Shown here in pieces: positions 26,634 to 35,947 of a DNA stretch of 64,000 nt. Location of the stretch: the NCBI RefSeq assembly GCF_024244095.1, contig NW_026250685.1, positions 1-64,000 of the forward strand. The letters run 5' to 3'. The stretch is from Nematocida homosporus (lineage: Eukaryota; Microsporidia). Position 1 is the stretch's first letter. Every line of letters starts with the position of its first letter. The position numbers and the translations under genes were made by a program. A model generated the notes under the pieces. That model worked only from the letters and a program-made list of their open reading frames with translations, was not told the origin of the DNA and did no database searches.

Positions 26634-28643
26634 TCAAGATTGCCGAATAGGATTAGTGGTAGGATTAGATTGGCTGGAGAGTGGTTTGATCTCGAAAGGC
26701 ATCCCATTTAGGCCATAAAATCTAATTAGAGCAATATCTGGCTTAGGGTAAGTGCTTAGCAGGTCACATATCTTGCTGGCAAAAGAATCTAGCTCTATCG
26801 GCCCGAATACTTCTATTGTTTTAAAGTAACCCGTACTGGGAAGATCTTCTACCACCAGCAAGATTGTCGGAAGAGTAACATTGAGAAGCTCTAGTGTCCC
26901 AAACTCCGGGGTCTCAGACCGAGTTGGCGGTCTAAATGTTATGTCCTCTGCTTCTGAATAAAGAGTGTTAGTGTTGCGAGAATTAGCTGAACCAGACGTG
27001 ATAGAGCCTCGTTTGGATCTTTCGGATGCATTGCTTAATCGGCTACTTGAAGATGGTGTAGTTGGAGTTGGTGTAGTTAGAAGAGACTCTGCCGAGGAGG
27101 ACTTAGCTAAAGTAGATGCAGTTAGTTTATACTCATCATTACCGCTCACCACCACTCGTCGTACTTTGATAAGGGCACAAATAGTCAAGAGCTCACGTAA
27201 AGTAGCTGTCCAGTGCTCGATGTCAGTCTTATTTGCTGAGCTGATGATTTGACCACCAACAATCTCAACAGTCTCGTACGAGCTCTGCGGAATGGCCCGG
27301 TAGTGGGCAATGTATTGGGAGAGAATAAGTTGAATTGATTCATGGCTAACCATCTTGGTCAAATCTATTCGGCAATGGCCGCTATTTTGTTGTTCTGAAT
27401 CGAGGTTACTATTTGTGTAGGGAATTCTAAACAGTTTGAAAATCATGAGGTTAGACCAATCTTGATAAGTAAAGATAACCTGTTCAGCCTTGCCAACTAT
27501 TCCTATCTTAGTTAAGAATTCAGATAGGGTACTTTCTTTGCTTGCCTGTTGATAGTAATATTTCGACATCTGAACTTCTACTGGTTGCACGATGTGCCAA
27601 GACTTTCGGACCCATTTAGAATGTTGAGCCGAAAGTTGATCAAGCCAAGGTTCGCAATCGTCCGGCTTCGGCTCCGTAATAGTTAGCTTCTCTAGATTAA
27701 CAATCCTTGAATTAAGCACAACTAAGTCATAGATTCTGCCAAGGCTAAGACTAAGCGTAACTCGTGATAGGTTAATTTTAGTAGTAATTGACACAAAGCC
27801 TTCAACAATAGCGTCACAAACAATATTACTTACTGAAATAGATAAATTGTTGAACATTGCAGTCGCCTGGCCCAAGTGATACAAGTTCGTTTGAATATTA
27901 TCGGCCAGATGACAGTTCGTTATCGAAAAGACACATTCCTGTGTGAAGGACCAAGGAAGTGATTGAACCCAGGCGAGATTTGGAATTTCGGCACAGCCCT
28001 TCACGTTAAGCTTATGAAGTGTTCGCTTAGTTGCAACTAGCTTATGAAGTGTAGTAATGAACATAAAGTCACAGTCTTGGATATCTATACTAATCCCCGG
28101 AAGATCAAGAGATTCTGGATGGCTCTTAATAAAACGGTCAATGAGATCCTTATAGTGGGCAATAAGCTTAGTCCGACTCTTTAAACCAAGACTAAGCCCG
28201 GTTAAACTCAAAAGGTGACAGTCAGTGGAGCTAATAGCGGCCGCAATTACGTTGTGTAAATATGGTTCGCTTGTGGCATTGACTGGGCGGGCGAGTTGGT
28301 TATCTATCTCAATATGAGCATACTTGTGTTCGACAATATTCTTAAGCATCGACTTATACTCATCCTTCGTTGTTTGGTTGGTTACGACCAGTCTAAGAGA
28401 CTCTAATTGCACATCTGAATCAGAAAGATTAACTTCGTCCAACTCATCCTCATAGACTTGCGATACAGATTCCGGAAGTGCCCAGGCCAGCAGCCAAAGA
28501 CATCCAAAGCAAACCAACAGCTTTAATTTAGCCCAACCTTTTTGATTACCACCAGATAGATATCTGAAGATCAGGTTTACTTTAGTTAGAGCCAACATTG
28601 GAAAATAAAATGCAAATCCGTTCTTTTTTACCCAGTTAGGCAA
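26634..28643 (-). CDS. Orphan secreted/anchored protein, paralogue of 1891-3861
   Basis: 669 residues, no described family recognised. A hydrophobic segment (KLKLLVCFGCLWLLAWA, near residues 40-56) is preceded by a partly hydrophobic N-terminus, suggesting a signal anchor. Shared with the protein at 1891-3861: PWSFTQECVFSITNC then NIQTNLYHLGQA, VIFTYQDWSNLMIFKLFRIP, and VEIVGGQII. Ser/Thr-rich low complexity occupies about residues 510-560 (TPTTPSSSSRLSNASERS). A leucine-spaced pattern suggests an LRR-like fold, as inference. Two perfect CC(A/T)6GG boxes lie 9 and 26 bases upstream of the ATG. Confidence 0.6.
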   Translation of the reverse strand: MPNWVKKNGFAFYFPMLALTKVNLIFRYLSGGNQKGWAKLKLLVCFGCLWLLAWALPESVSQVYEDELDEVNLSDSDVQLESLRLVVTNQTTKDEYKSMLKNIVEHKYAHIEIDNQLARPVNATSEPYLHNVIAAAISSTDCHLLSLTGLSLGLKSRTKLIAHYKDLIDRFIKSHPESLDLPGISIDIQDCDFMFITTLHKLVATKRTLHKLNVKGCAEIPNLAWVQSLPWSFTQECVFSITNCHLADNIQTNLYHLGQATAMFNNLSISVSNIVCDAIVEGFVSITTKINLSRVTLSLSLGRIYDLVVLNSRIVNLEKLTITEPKPDDCEPWLDQLSAQHSKWVRKSWHIVQPVEVQMSKYYYQQASKESTLSEFLTKIGIVGKAEQVIFTYQDWSNLMIFKLFRIPYTNSNLDSEQQNSGHCRIDLTKMVSHESIQLILSQYIAHYRAIPQSSYETVEIVGGQIISSANKTDIEHWTATLRELLTICALIKVRRVVVSGNDEYKLTASTLAKSSSAESLLTTPTPTTPSSSSRLSNASERSKRGSITSGSANSRNTNTLYSEAEDITFRPPTRSETPEFGTLELLNVTLPTILLVVEDLPSTGYFKTIEVFGPIELDSFASKICDLLSTYPKPDIALIRFYGLNGMPFEIKPLSSQSNPTTNPIRQS

Positions 28644-28651
28644 TTCGTTTG

Positions 28652-28678
28652 CCTAATAAGGAAAATTTCCTAATAAGG
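28652..28678. promoter_or_regulatory. Tandem CArG-like boxes before secreted-protein gene
   Basis: CCTAATAAGG occurs at 28652-28661 and again at 28669-28678, within 35 bases of the ATG of the leftward gene ending at 28643. Both match CC(A/T)6GG, the binding pattern of MADS-box factors. Confidence 0.4.
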
Positions 28679-28751
28679 AAATAGTGGAGTACTTAGCATA
28701 AAATACAGGACGAGTCAAATAATCCAATTACGGCGTATCTTTTCTTTATTA

Positions 28752-30113
28752 TTACTGATATGAACCTGCCCAGCCACCAGTTTCAACGATCTGACGCATG
28801 CGCCGGCGGATAAATCCTTCAAGTTCGCGCATGCGAGCCGTTCGAACGGCCGCTTTGACCTCCACTCCGTATCCGCGGCTTATTCTATTCTTAACTACCT
28901 GTACGGCAAACTCATCCTCACCTGCTGCATCTGCACAAACATACCGGCCGGCCTCAACGCCAAAAACCAAACCGGCTTCATGCAGTGCAGCTTCAACACT
29001 TCTAACCACAGCCGTTTCTGCCGCTCGAAGTCCACCCCAGTGCGAAAACATGCGCCGACCAATCTTCAAGCGCCGATCGCTGGCAAATTCAGCAATGGCC
29101 GCAATCCGGTCGGGCTGTCGACGCCCCATGGCTTTATCGGCCGCCAACGAAGCCACACTACTCAAAGCTCCCGCATACCGGCCATCGCGCAACCGAAACT
29201 GTCCGCCAAACAAATAGTCCAAATATGCACACTGCTCTGCATCCGGCAGCTTCTGTTCCGCAATAGCCGGCGGACTTACAGAGCGACTGGAAACCCGGGC
29301 CACCCAAGGATGGGTGTATATTTCTGCAATCGTAATACGAGTCCGTCGATTCGGATCAAGCATTCGCAGAATCAGCGAAGCCAACTCCGGCGCCAGGCCT
29401 TCCGTCGAAATAGACCCAGCAATTATCTTCTGGTAAAGAGATCGCATATTCCGGTCATCAAAAGGCACGCGGCCACAAACCATTACATAAAGCACCACTC
29501 CCAACGACCAAACATCTATCTCCGGTCCTTCATAAAGGCTCCCAGATAAGAGTTCTGGCGCCGCAAAGTAAAGCGAGCCACAAAAGGTCCCCAAGAACCC
29601 TTTTTCTTCATAGAAGTTAGCCAAACCAAAATCAATCAGCTTAGCATTATCATGTTGATCAATCAAAATATTTTCGATCTTGATATCACGATGAACAATA
29701 TGATGGGAATGGCAGTATCCAACGGCATCTAACATTTGCAAAAAGTATCGTTTAGCCACACTTTCTGACAACCGTTTACTCCGAACAATCCGTTTCAGCA
29801 ACTGTTCCCCTTTTACATGATCAAAGACCAAGAAGAAGAAGTCCGGCGAGTAACAAAACTCCCGCAATCTTACAATATGCGGATGCGCCACCAAAAAGGA
29901 CAAAAGTGCTTCTCTAAGAATACGTTCTTCCCGGGTTTGCCGTTTCTCAAGCCCAACATACTTCTTCCGACTAATCACCTTAATCGCCACCGTCTGCTGA
30001 CTGCGCGTATCAATCCCACGATAAACACAACTGGTTGTGCCGGTTTCAATAACTTCTTTCAGAATATACTTGTTATTCTGAAGGTCTTTTTCTTCTGGCA
30101 CTGGTATCTGCAT
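28752..30113 (-). CDS. KIN1: Kin1/MARK-type serine/threonine kinase
   Basis: 453 residues. The kinase domain spans about residues 16-273: VAIK with Lys45, HRDIKIEN (141-148), DFGLAN (161-166), and the Kin1-like activation segment GTFCGSLYFAAPELL with EIDVWSLGVVLYVMVCGRVPFDD. This closely follows fungal Kin1/Kin2, which act in polarity and exocytosis. The glycine loop is weak (ETGTTSCV, with only one of three glycines). The C-terminal 180 residues have a pattern compatible with a reduced KA1-type membrane-binding domain (EFAVQVVKNRIS, VEVKAAVRTARMRELEGF), which is inference. The GC content of the gene is visibly higher than that of its neighbours. AATAAA follows directly after the stop. Confidence 0.85.
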   Translation of the reverse strand: MQIPVPEEKDLQNNKYILKEVIETGTTSCVYRGIDTRSQQTVAIKVISRKKYVGLEKRQTREERILREALLSFLVAHPHIVRLREFCYSPDFFFLVFDHVKGEQLLKRIVRSKRLSESVAKRYFLQMLDAVGYCHSHHIVHRDIKIENILIDQHDNAKLIDFGLANFYEEKGFLGTFCGSLYFAAPELLSGSLYEGPEIDVWSLGVVLYVMVCGRVPFDDRNMRSLYQKIIAGSISTEGLAPELASLILRMLDPNRRTRITIAEIYTHPWVARVSSRSVSPPAIAEQKLPDAEQCAYLDYLFGGQFRLRDGRYAGALSSVASLAADKAMGRRQPDRIAAIAEFASDRRLKIGRRMFSHWGGLRAAETAVVRSVEAALHEAGLVFGVEAGRYVCADAAGEDEFAVQVVKNRISRGYGVEVKAAVRTARMRELEGFIRRRMRQIVETGGWAGSYQ

Positions 30114-30592
30114 ACCCCGCCTTTTTTAGCCACTTTAGTACTCGCGACTCCTACCCCTACGGAGTCCCATTCTATATCGATAGGGGCTAAGTGATTTCCC
30201 CGCAAGGAGTCTACTACCATTATGACAGACTGCCAAGTCCACTCAACAACCCACATAAACAAGATTACATTAGTATTCTGTTATGTTGAGTTGGGTTGAG
30301 TTGAGTTATGTTGGGTTGGGTTGGGTTGGTATTATATTAGGATGCAGTTAGTATCTACTTTAGTACTTGATACTTCCTGCTTAGTAATGATAGAAATGCA
30401 ATCCAATTCAGTTTAACACAACCCAATACCAATACTAATCCAATACAGTATCTAATAAACCCATAATGACATATATTAAAACAAGATATAACAATTGAAC
30501 TAGTTAGTTGTCTATTTACTGATTTAAGTTAAGTTTAAGTTGAGATAAGTTGAGATAAGATAAGATAAGATAAGATTTAGATAGTTTTTGAA
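30114..30592. other. Intergenic region with hairpin and repeats
   Basis: 30114-30260 is non-repetitive and contains a 6-bp inverted repeat (GACTCC at 30146-30151, GGAGTC at 30161-30166, 9-base loop) just upstream of the kinase ATG. TTGAGTT/TTGGGTT repeat follows at 30280-30340, then mixed A/C and T/G repeats. No gene or tRNA recognised. Confidence 0.4.
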
Positions 30593-31906
30593 TCAACTAT
30601 TATTACCATTATTAGCACTATTATCATTGTTAGCAGCAGTCTTAGTCGCAGTAGGATTAGTAACAGTATTACTAGCACTACTAGCATTACCACCAGCTAC
30701 ACTACTACTAGCTACATTACTACTAGCATTACCACTACTAACACTATCACCAGCACTACTACTAACTACACTACTAGCACTATCACCAGCTACACCACTA
30801 CTAACTGCGCTACCAGCACCACTAACACTCGGTTGGGCATAAATGATAGGAATACCATGCTTAGCCGTCTTGTGCAAATGAACTGTTTGTTGCGACTGAG
30901 GCTCCTGCTGCCTCCGGCACTGTCTATACCTAGCCAATTCCGGAATAGTCGAAATACGTCCAGCTTCCGCTCTCACCTTCTCTAAGCAAGCAGCATGTGA
31001 CGAGTGCATAGCAGATGAACTTTTCTTAGTCACCGGAATACTCACACGCACAGCACTCTTATTAGCCTTCATCAAAGAAAAGAGGGACAAAGACACGTCA
31101 TACCTCCTCTGCAACTCCTCCTCACTAACACTCTCCTTCTTCTTCTCTTCAAACTCAGCCCCAGCCACCAACCGCCCCAACTTATCACTACTACTAATAC
31201 TACTATTACTACCACCCAAACCACCCAAACTAACACCACCCAAACCCAACCTATTCTGCAACTTAAGGTCACCCATTACCATACTACCTCCTAACTTAAC
31301 ACTACTACCTATTCTTTTATGGTAGTACTGCTTAGCCCGAGTACTCTTAACTATCTGCCGCCTGGTTACTTCCACTTCCGTACCTAAACTAGCCACTTTT
31401 TCTTCCAGTAGCCTTTTCCTATCTAGTCCCCGTTTTATTTCTCGCAATCTATCTATCCACTCTCTTTCTAACAAAGATAACTCCCACTCAGCCGTTAAGA
31501 CCATCTTGTTACTTTGGCCCAACATATAATCCAAAGGCAAATTACTCATTTCAAAGTACAATTTACTTAACCCATTAACCGCCTCATTATCAATTAAACC
31601 CCCACCTAATCCGTTATTTTGCTTATTTAAATCATTATTATCTTTGTTGTTATTTTTAACAACTTCAATCTTATCTAATTTACCATCTATTTTACCTAAA
31701 ACCCCACCCTTACTAACTATCGGCCGACCTTTAACCCACCGCTTAATCTCAGCTTCACTTTCAATATCCACCATTACATGCGACCCCATCTCCTTCTCCT
31801 TTTCCAGGAGTCTTATTTCCGCCTCCACTAAATCCAGCCGCTTCCTTTCTCGCCCCCTCCTCTCCTTCATAAAATAAATTGGACTCCTTCGCAAATATTG
31901 CGCCAA
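30593..31906 (-). CDS. Coiled-coil/low-complexity protein, unknown
   Basis: 437 residues. A charged N-terminus (MKERRGRERKRLDLVEAEIRLLEKEKEM) and a second coiled-coil candidate near residues 140-200 (LLEREWIDRLREIKRGLDRKRLLEEK) flank an Asn-rich spacer. The last 90 residues are a Ser/Ala/Gly/Val/Asn repeat encoded by trinucleotide repeats. I do not recognise the family. Basic and low-complexity composition with no membrane helix suggests a nuclear or RNA-related protein, as inference. The divergent zinc-finger gene starts 57 bases away. Confidence 0.55.
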   Translation of the reverse strand: MAQYLRRSPIYFMKERRGRERKRLDLVEAEIRLLEKEKEMGSHVMVDIESEAEIKRWVKGRPIVSKGGVLGKIDGKLDKIEVVKNNNKDNNDLNKQNNGLGGGLIDNEAVNGLSKLYFEMSNLPLDYMLGQSNKMVLTAEWELSLLEREWIDRLREIKRGLDRKRLLEEKVASLGTEVEVTRRQIVKSTRAKQYYHKRIGSSVKLGGSMVMGDLKLQNRLGLGGVSLGGLGGSNSSISSSDKLGRLVAGAEFEEKKKESVSEEELQRRYDVSLSLFSLMKANKSAVRVSIPVTKKSSSAMHSSHAACLEKVRAEAGRISTIPELARYRQCRRQQEPQSQQTVHLHKTAKHGIPIIYAQPSVSGAGSAVSSGVAGDSASSVVSSSAGDSVSSGNASSNVASSSVAGGNASSASNTVTNPTATKTAANNDNSANNGNNS

Positions 31907-31963
31907 TTGGCTGCTGATTTCCTTTTTGGTAATATATTTTACAATTATATAAATTCATAGGAG

Positions 31964-32947
31964 ATGAGCGAGAGAATGAGCTCCGTTGAGGATAAAGAAA
32001 ATGGCTTAACTGAAACTAAATACAGTTCTTTAGCAACAAATCAAGATAGCAATAATATCAGCAATAATAACACAAATAATTCATCCACTCCAAATACCAC
32101 TACTACTACTACTACTCCACTTAACACTACTACTACTCCACCCACCAACTCATCACCACCCACTAACTCATCACCACCCAACTCATCACTACTTAACTCA
32201 TCACAGCCCGAGAAACGTAAACCCATCCCTTTAGATTACGATTCTATCCAGAAGAGTATAGAAACAAGTATAGATGCCGAGATAGTAGAAGAACCGGGTA
32301 TTTCCTTAAAGATTCCAGAACAAGCAGGTCCTTGTATCTCTGATCTATCTCCATTTACTTTCAAAGAGAACTCTAAGGGCGTAGATGAAAGTGTTGAGAG
32401 TAATTATCAGTGCTGTGGTGAGTCTTTGCCTACTTTACGTGATTTAGTGATGCATTATGAGAAGTCCCATTATAAGTTCATTTCTACTATGAATAAGAAA
32501 GATGGGTTACAACATGTTAAGTGGCATGGGGGTGAGAGTCATAATGAAGTAGTGCAAGTGCCTACTATGGTTTTTAATGATACGTCAATGACTTACGACT
32601 ATTCTAAGCCGACTGCCTTTTACAATACGATTCTGCAATCTGAGAGTTTATCTTTAGGAGTGTTGTTGCCGCCGGTGGTAGTTAAGGACTTTAATATGGA
32701 TGCTGAGGTAGAGATGTTAGGGGAGTCGCATTATGAAGATGAGGATAAGAAGAGGCCGTTTAAGTGTACGCATCCGGGGTGCAACAAGAAGTACACTTCG
32801 GCCTATGGGCTTAAGTATCATATGAGTCGGGGGCATTTAGGCGGGGGAGTGGAGAGTGAGAAGCCTTATGCGTGTGATGTGCCCGGGTGCAGCAAGCGTT
32901 ACAAGAACCCGAACGGCCTGAAATACCACTTTAATAACGGCCACTAG
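31964..32947 (+). CDS. SFP1: Sfp1/JAZF1-type C2H2 zinc-finger factor
   Basis: 327 residues. The C-terminal pair of C2H2 fingers is FKCTHPGCNKKYTSAYGLKYH and YACDVPGCSKRYKNPNGLKYH, in the spacing seen in yeast Sfp1 and animal JAZF1. A separate finger-like segment near residues 144-168 (YQCCGESLPTLRDLVMHYEKSH) is the third, distant finger of the Sfp1 split-finger layout. Sfp1 controls ribosome biogenesis genes in response to nutrients. The N-terminal 90 residues are Asn/Thr/Pro/Ser low complexity encoded by ACT and CCACC microsatellites at about 32070-32205. AATAAA lies ten bases after the stop, supporting a short 3' end. Confidence 0.85.
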   Translation: MSERMSSVEDKENGLTETKYSSLATNQDSNNISNNNTNNSSTPNTTTTTTTPLNTTTTPPTNSSPPTNSSPPNSSLLNSSQPEKRKPIPLDYDSIQKSIETSIDAEIVEEPGISLKIPEQAGPCISDLSPFTFKENSKGVDESVESNYQCCGESLPTLRDLVMHYEKSHYKFISTMNKKDGLQHVKWHGGESHNEVVQVPTMVFNDTSMTYDYSKPTAFYNTILQSESLSLGVLLPPVVVKDFNMDAEVEMLGESHYEDEDKKRPFKCTHPGCNKKYTSAYGLKYHMSRGHLGGGVESEKPYACDVPGCSKRYKNPNGLKYHFNNGH

Positions 32948-33385
32948 TGACATAATAAATATTCAGAATACGCCTAGAAATAGATTTAGATTATATTAAG
33001 ATGGTTGTTGGATTGGATTTGGGTTTAGATTTAGATTTAGATTAGATAGTTATTAGATAGTTATTGGATAGTTGTTAAATTGATGGCCGTTTCAAAACAT
33101 TGGTGAGATATTGTGAGTTGGTGGGAGTGTAGTTTGTTGGGGCATATTTTAAACTGGTAGTAGGTGTTAGAGTGGTTCAATAAAGTATCTCTTTATTACT
33201 TTCTGGTTCTGGTGTCTTAAAAGCCTAAGGTAGTAGTAGTCTGGATGTGCTGGTTTCATTTTTGGCGGCGGGGATTTTGGCGGTTGGTTTTAGAGATGTT
33301 TCTTTCCGGAATTCCAGATTTAACTTTGCTATCTAGAAATTCTGAAGATAGTGTTAGTATAATGGGTTGAGTAGAACACTCATGA
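32948..33385. other. Convergent intergenic region
   Basis: GGATTTGG/TTTAGA repeat at 33005-33060, then non-repetitive sequence with AATAAA in both orientations near 33178-33200. Short open frames near 33240-33370 on both strands are not convincing. Confidence 0.4.
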
Positions 33386-35317
33386 TTATAATAGGCAGGA
33401 GAGTGTGACACAGACTAAGCCACTCATGCCGAAATATAAAACGATTAAGTTGAGGACAACCCTAAGGCTGATAGAGACACTGTCTGCTGGATTAGTATTA
33501 GGGTTGGGCTGAGTGGTGCTGGAGTGGGTGCTAGATTCGGTTTGGCTGTTAGATTCAGGATATTCTTCTGGATCTGACTTGCTAGTCTTACTTGTCTGGC
33601 TAATGCTAGATTCGGGATATTCTTCTGGATCTGACTTACTAGTCTTACTTGTCTGGCTATTGCTAGATTCAGGTGATTCATCTGGATCAGATTTACGAGG
33701 CTTACTTGTTGGGTTATTGTTATATTCGGGATATTCTTCTGGATCAGATTTACGGGGCTTACTTGTCGGGTCATTGTTAGATTCGGGGTATTCTTCTGGA
33801 TCTGGCGGGGTAGTCTTACTTGTTGGGTCATTGTTAGATTCGGGAGATTCTTCTGGATCTGGCGGGGTAGTCTTACTGGTTGTGTTGTTAGGACTGGAAA
33901 GAGAAGAGGTTGTGCATTGGTTTTGTGTAATGGGCTCTTCAATAGCGGCACCGCTGGGTGTGCAAGAGCCAGAGACTTCATCGTAGTTGTGGCTGGCGTT
34001 ATTAGGCCCATTAGACTCAGAAATAAGCTCGTTGAGGGTGGTGCTTTCACTTATAGTGTTACTGGGGGATTGGGTTAAGTCTGGGTTGGGTTTAGTAATG
34101 AGGTAGTCCACACAACTATGAATGCTATTGGTATTGTTAGGATGCACCGCTAAAGATTCAACAAGTTTATCTCGTAAGTGGTACACATTAGTTAAGACCG
34201 CCTGGGCATGATCTGATATGGCCATCAGAGCATCGGACCGTTGCTTAGGATGATCGGTGGCAGCGACATCATAAGTACCAGCGGTGCTTAGAGACCTATG
34301 GAGATTATCCAAGTGATTCTGCACTTTGTCTACATGCTCATTCCAGATTACCCAATAGGGCGAGTCGCTAATGCTTTTTAGAACTCGGTAGATCTTCTGG
34401 GCTGCGTCCTTAGCCGGCAGGCTTGTCATGAGATCAAGCATCTTTAGGTCTAAAAAGGACTCAAATACTATCTTCTGTTCAGAATTAACTTGGAACTCAC
34501 AATATCTCCCGATAGGACTTTTAGGAAGATCTAAAAAGTTCAAGGCAAATAACTGGCCTTTCATTACACGATACAAGAAGTGTCTAAGTTGTTTCTCGAC
34601 ACAAAAAGTCTTGTTGGTTGCTGGCGGCCGATCGGGATTTTCAACAATTTCCTTCCAAATTCTAACGGCTTTTTCGATATCATTTTCGGTTAAATCATTA
34701 AAGTTGCATGTATATTGTTTGATAGTGATAAAATCGTTGAAAAAGCCACGGATATCATCAGTGGATATTTTGTACTGATCACCAAATTGTTCGCTATTGG
34801 CAACTTCAAATAAATGCTTAAGATAGTACCCATTAGGCGCACTGCCAGCCATTGTAAGCTTTTGAGCATAAGCTTGGATTAAAGCCTGGTATTCTTTAAG
34901 GCTGTCAGCAATCTCAATTAGTGCCTGCGATAAAGAGTACTTCTCAAGATCAATAGGACAAGAGTCGAAATGAGGACTAGAAATCCGCTGGCAATTATCT
35001 AGGATTGCAACAAGTTGTTGAGTGCCAGAAGGTCCTACCGGTCCCGTCTTTAGTATCTCTTTCCAGTATTGTATGTACCGCTTCAGTGCTCGGCCCTCCG
35101 GACCATTAAGCTTTGCTAGATCCTTGGTGTCTAAGTTTGGACACAAGCGTTCGGACTCATAGACAATTGCGCTACGAGCAAGCCAATGGCCACTTTCTAC
35201 CTTGGCACATTCATGCCACCATCTTATCACAGATGTATCTTTAGCGCTAGACGGACTACTTGACCAGCTCAGCAACCAAGCAAGTCCAATTCCCATAGAT
35301 TCAAAGGATAGTTTCAT
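33386..35317 (-). CDS. Orphan secreted/anchored protein, CxERQLRHFLYR family, member 3 (minisatellite stalk)
   Basis: 643 residues, no described family recognised. Signal peptide MKLSFESMGIGLAWLLSW. Blocks in family order: LDNCQRISSPHFDSCPIDLE (near 110), core FCVEKQLRHFLYRVMKGQL (near 235), DLPKSPIGRYCEF, and NSIHSCVDYL (near 402). After that comes a Ser/Thr-rich region and then six near-identical 19-residue repeats of the type TSKTSKSDPEEYPES (about residues 478-592). It ends in a hydrophobic helix (LRVVLNLIVLYFGMSGLVC) likely to anchor it. The layout is an exported head on an acidic, proline-rich stalk with a membrane anchor. The leader before ATG is AAAGAGAGAT, as in member 1. Confidence 0.7.
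   Translation of the reverse strand: MKLSFESMGIGLAWLLSWSSSPSSAKDTSVIRWWHECAKVESGHWLARSAIVYESERLCPNLDTKDLAKLNGPEGRALKRYIQYWKEILKTGPVGPSGTQQLVAILDNCQRISSPHFDSCPIDLEKYSLSQALIEIADSLKEYQALIQAYAQKLTMAGSAPNGYYLKHLFEVANSEQFGDQYKISTDDIRGFFNDFITIKQYTCNFNDLTENDIEKAVRIWKEIVENPDRPPATNKTFCVEKQLRHFLYRVMKGQLFALNFLDLPKSPIGRYCEFQVNSEQKIVFESFLDLKMLDLMTSLPAKDAAQKIYRVLKSISDSPYWVIWNEHVDKVQNHLDNLHRSLSTAGTYDVAATDHPKQRSDALMAISDHAQAVLTNVYHLRDKLVESLAVHPNNTNSIHSCVDYLITKPNPDLTQSPSNTISESTTLNELISESNGPNNASHNYDEVSGSCTPSGAAIEEPITQNQCTTSSLSSPNNTTSKTTPPDPEESPESNNDPTSKTTPPDPEEYPESNNDPTSKPRKSDPEEYPEYNNNPTSKPRKSDPDESPESSNSQTSKTSKSDPEEYPESSISQTSKTSKSDPEEYPESNSQTESSTHSSTTQPNPNTNPADSVSISLRVVLNLIVLYFGMSGLVCVTLSCLL
33541..33884 (-). 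repeat. Coding minisatellite, 57-bp unit x6
   Basis: Six tandem units of about 57 bases (19 codons; the last is one codon shorter) in the stalk of the secreted protein. Units fall into three sub-types (TTPPDPEE, PRKSDPEE, TSKSDPEE), which suggests stepwise duplication in pairs. Confidence 0.85.
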
Positions 35318-35947
35318 ATCTCTCTTTCTCTTCTACAATATAAATCAATAATCCCCATCAAACTGATATCCGCAATAAATTAACCCAAGGATACAATCTA
35401 CATCAAGCCAAAGACTACTAAGCAACTAAAACACCCATAAACTCAATAGCAAGGGCCATAGCCACAAGGGTTATAGGTACTCCTAGCACTCAAGCGGCTC
35501 CTTAATATCAAGTAAGAGTCGGGCTGACATCGTCTTTATCTGTACTTGAGTTGGTATTGAGTTGGTATTAGGTTAGTGTTGGAATGGGATTGGGATGGTA
35601 GTGGGGCGGGATTGGGATGGCAGTGACATAGTAGAATTGAGATATGTATTTCAGTGGCCTGCTAATCCCATCTCTATTTAAATACGCCTTTAGATAAGTC
35701 AAGACAATATTCTTATTGGTTAATCAGAATTTGCAGACTGGATTTAGTAACTAGATTGATTGGATTAGATAGATCTAAGCAACTCAAAAGACAAATCAGT
35801 AAATGAACAAATAAATAGATAAGCCAACCAGTTGATGTTCAAATGAGTTTATTTCATCCTATTAGGTAGAGTATTGGGTTAGTGTTGGGTGGGAAGTATT
35901 GGGTGGGAAATGGTGAGTGGGGGATAGTAAGTAGGAGATGGTGAGGT
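35318..35947. other. Intergenic region
   Basis: Mostly non-repetitive at 35340-35530, TTGAGTTGGTATT repeat at 35545-35600, and TTGGGTT-like sequence near the PI31 gene end. No gene seen. Confidence 0.4.

Noticed and set aside
30120..30190. Possible tRNA (TAGCC ... GGCTA pairing)
   Set aside because: The inner stem has a nine-base loop and there is no T-loop consensus.
33240..33370. Short open frames on both strands downstream of the secreted protein
   Set aside because: They are within chance length, have no conserved pattern, and the leftward one needs a frameshift from the preceding gene.
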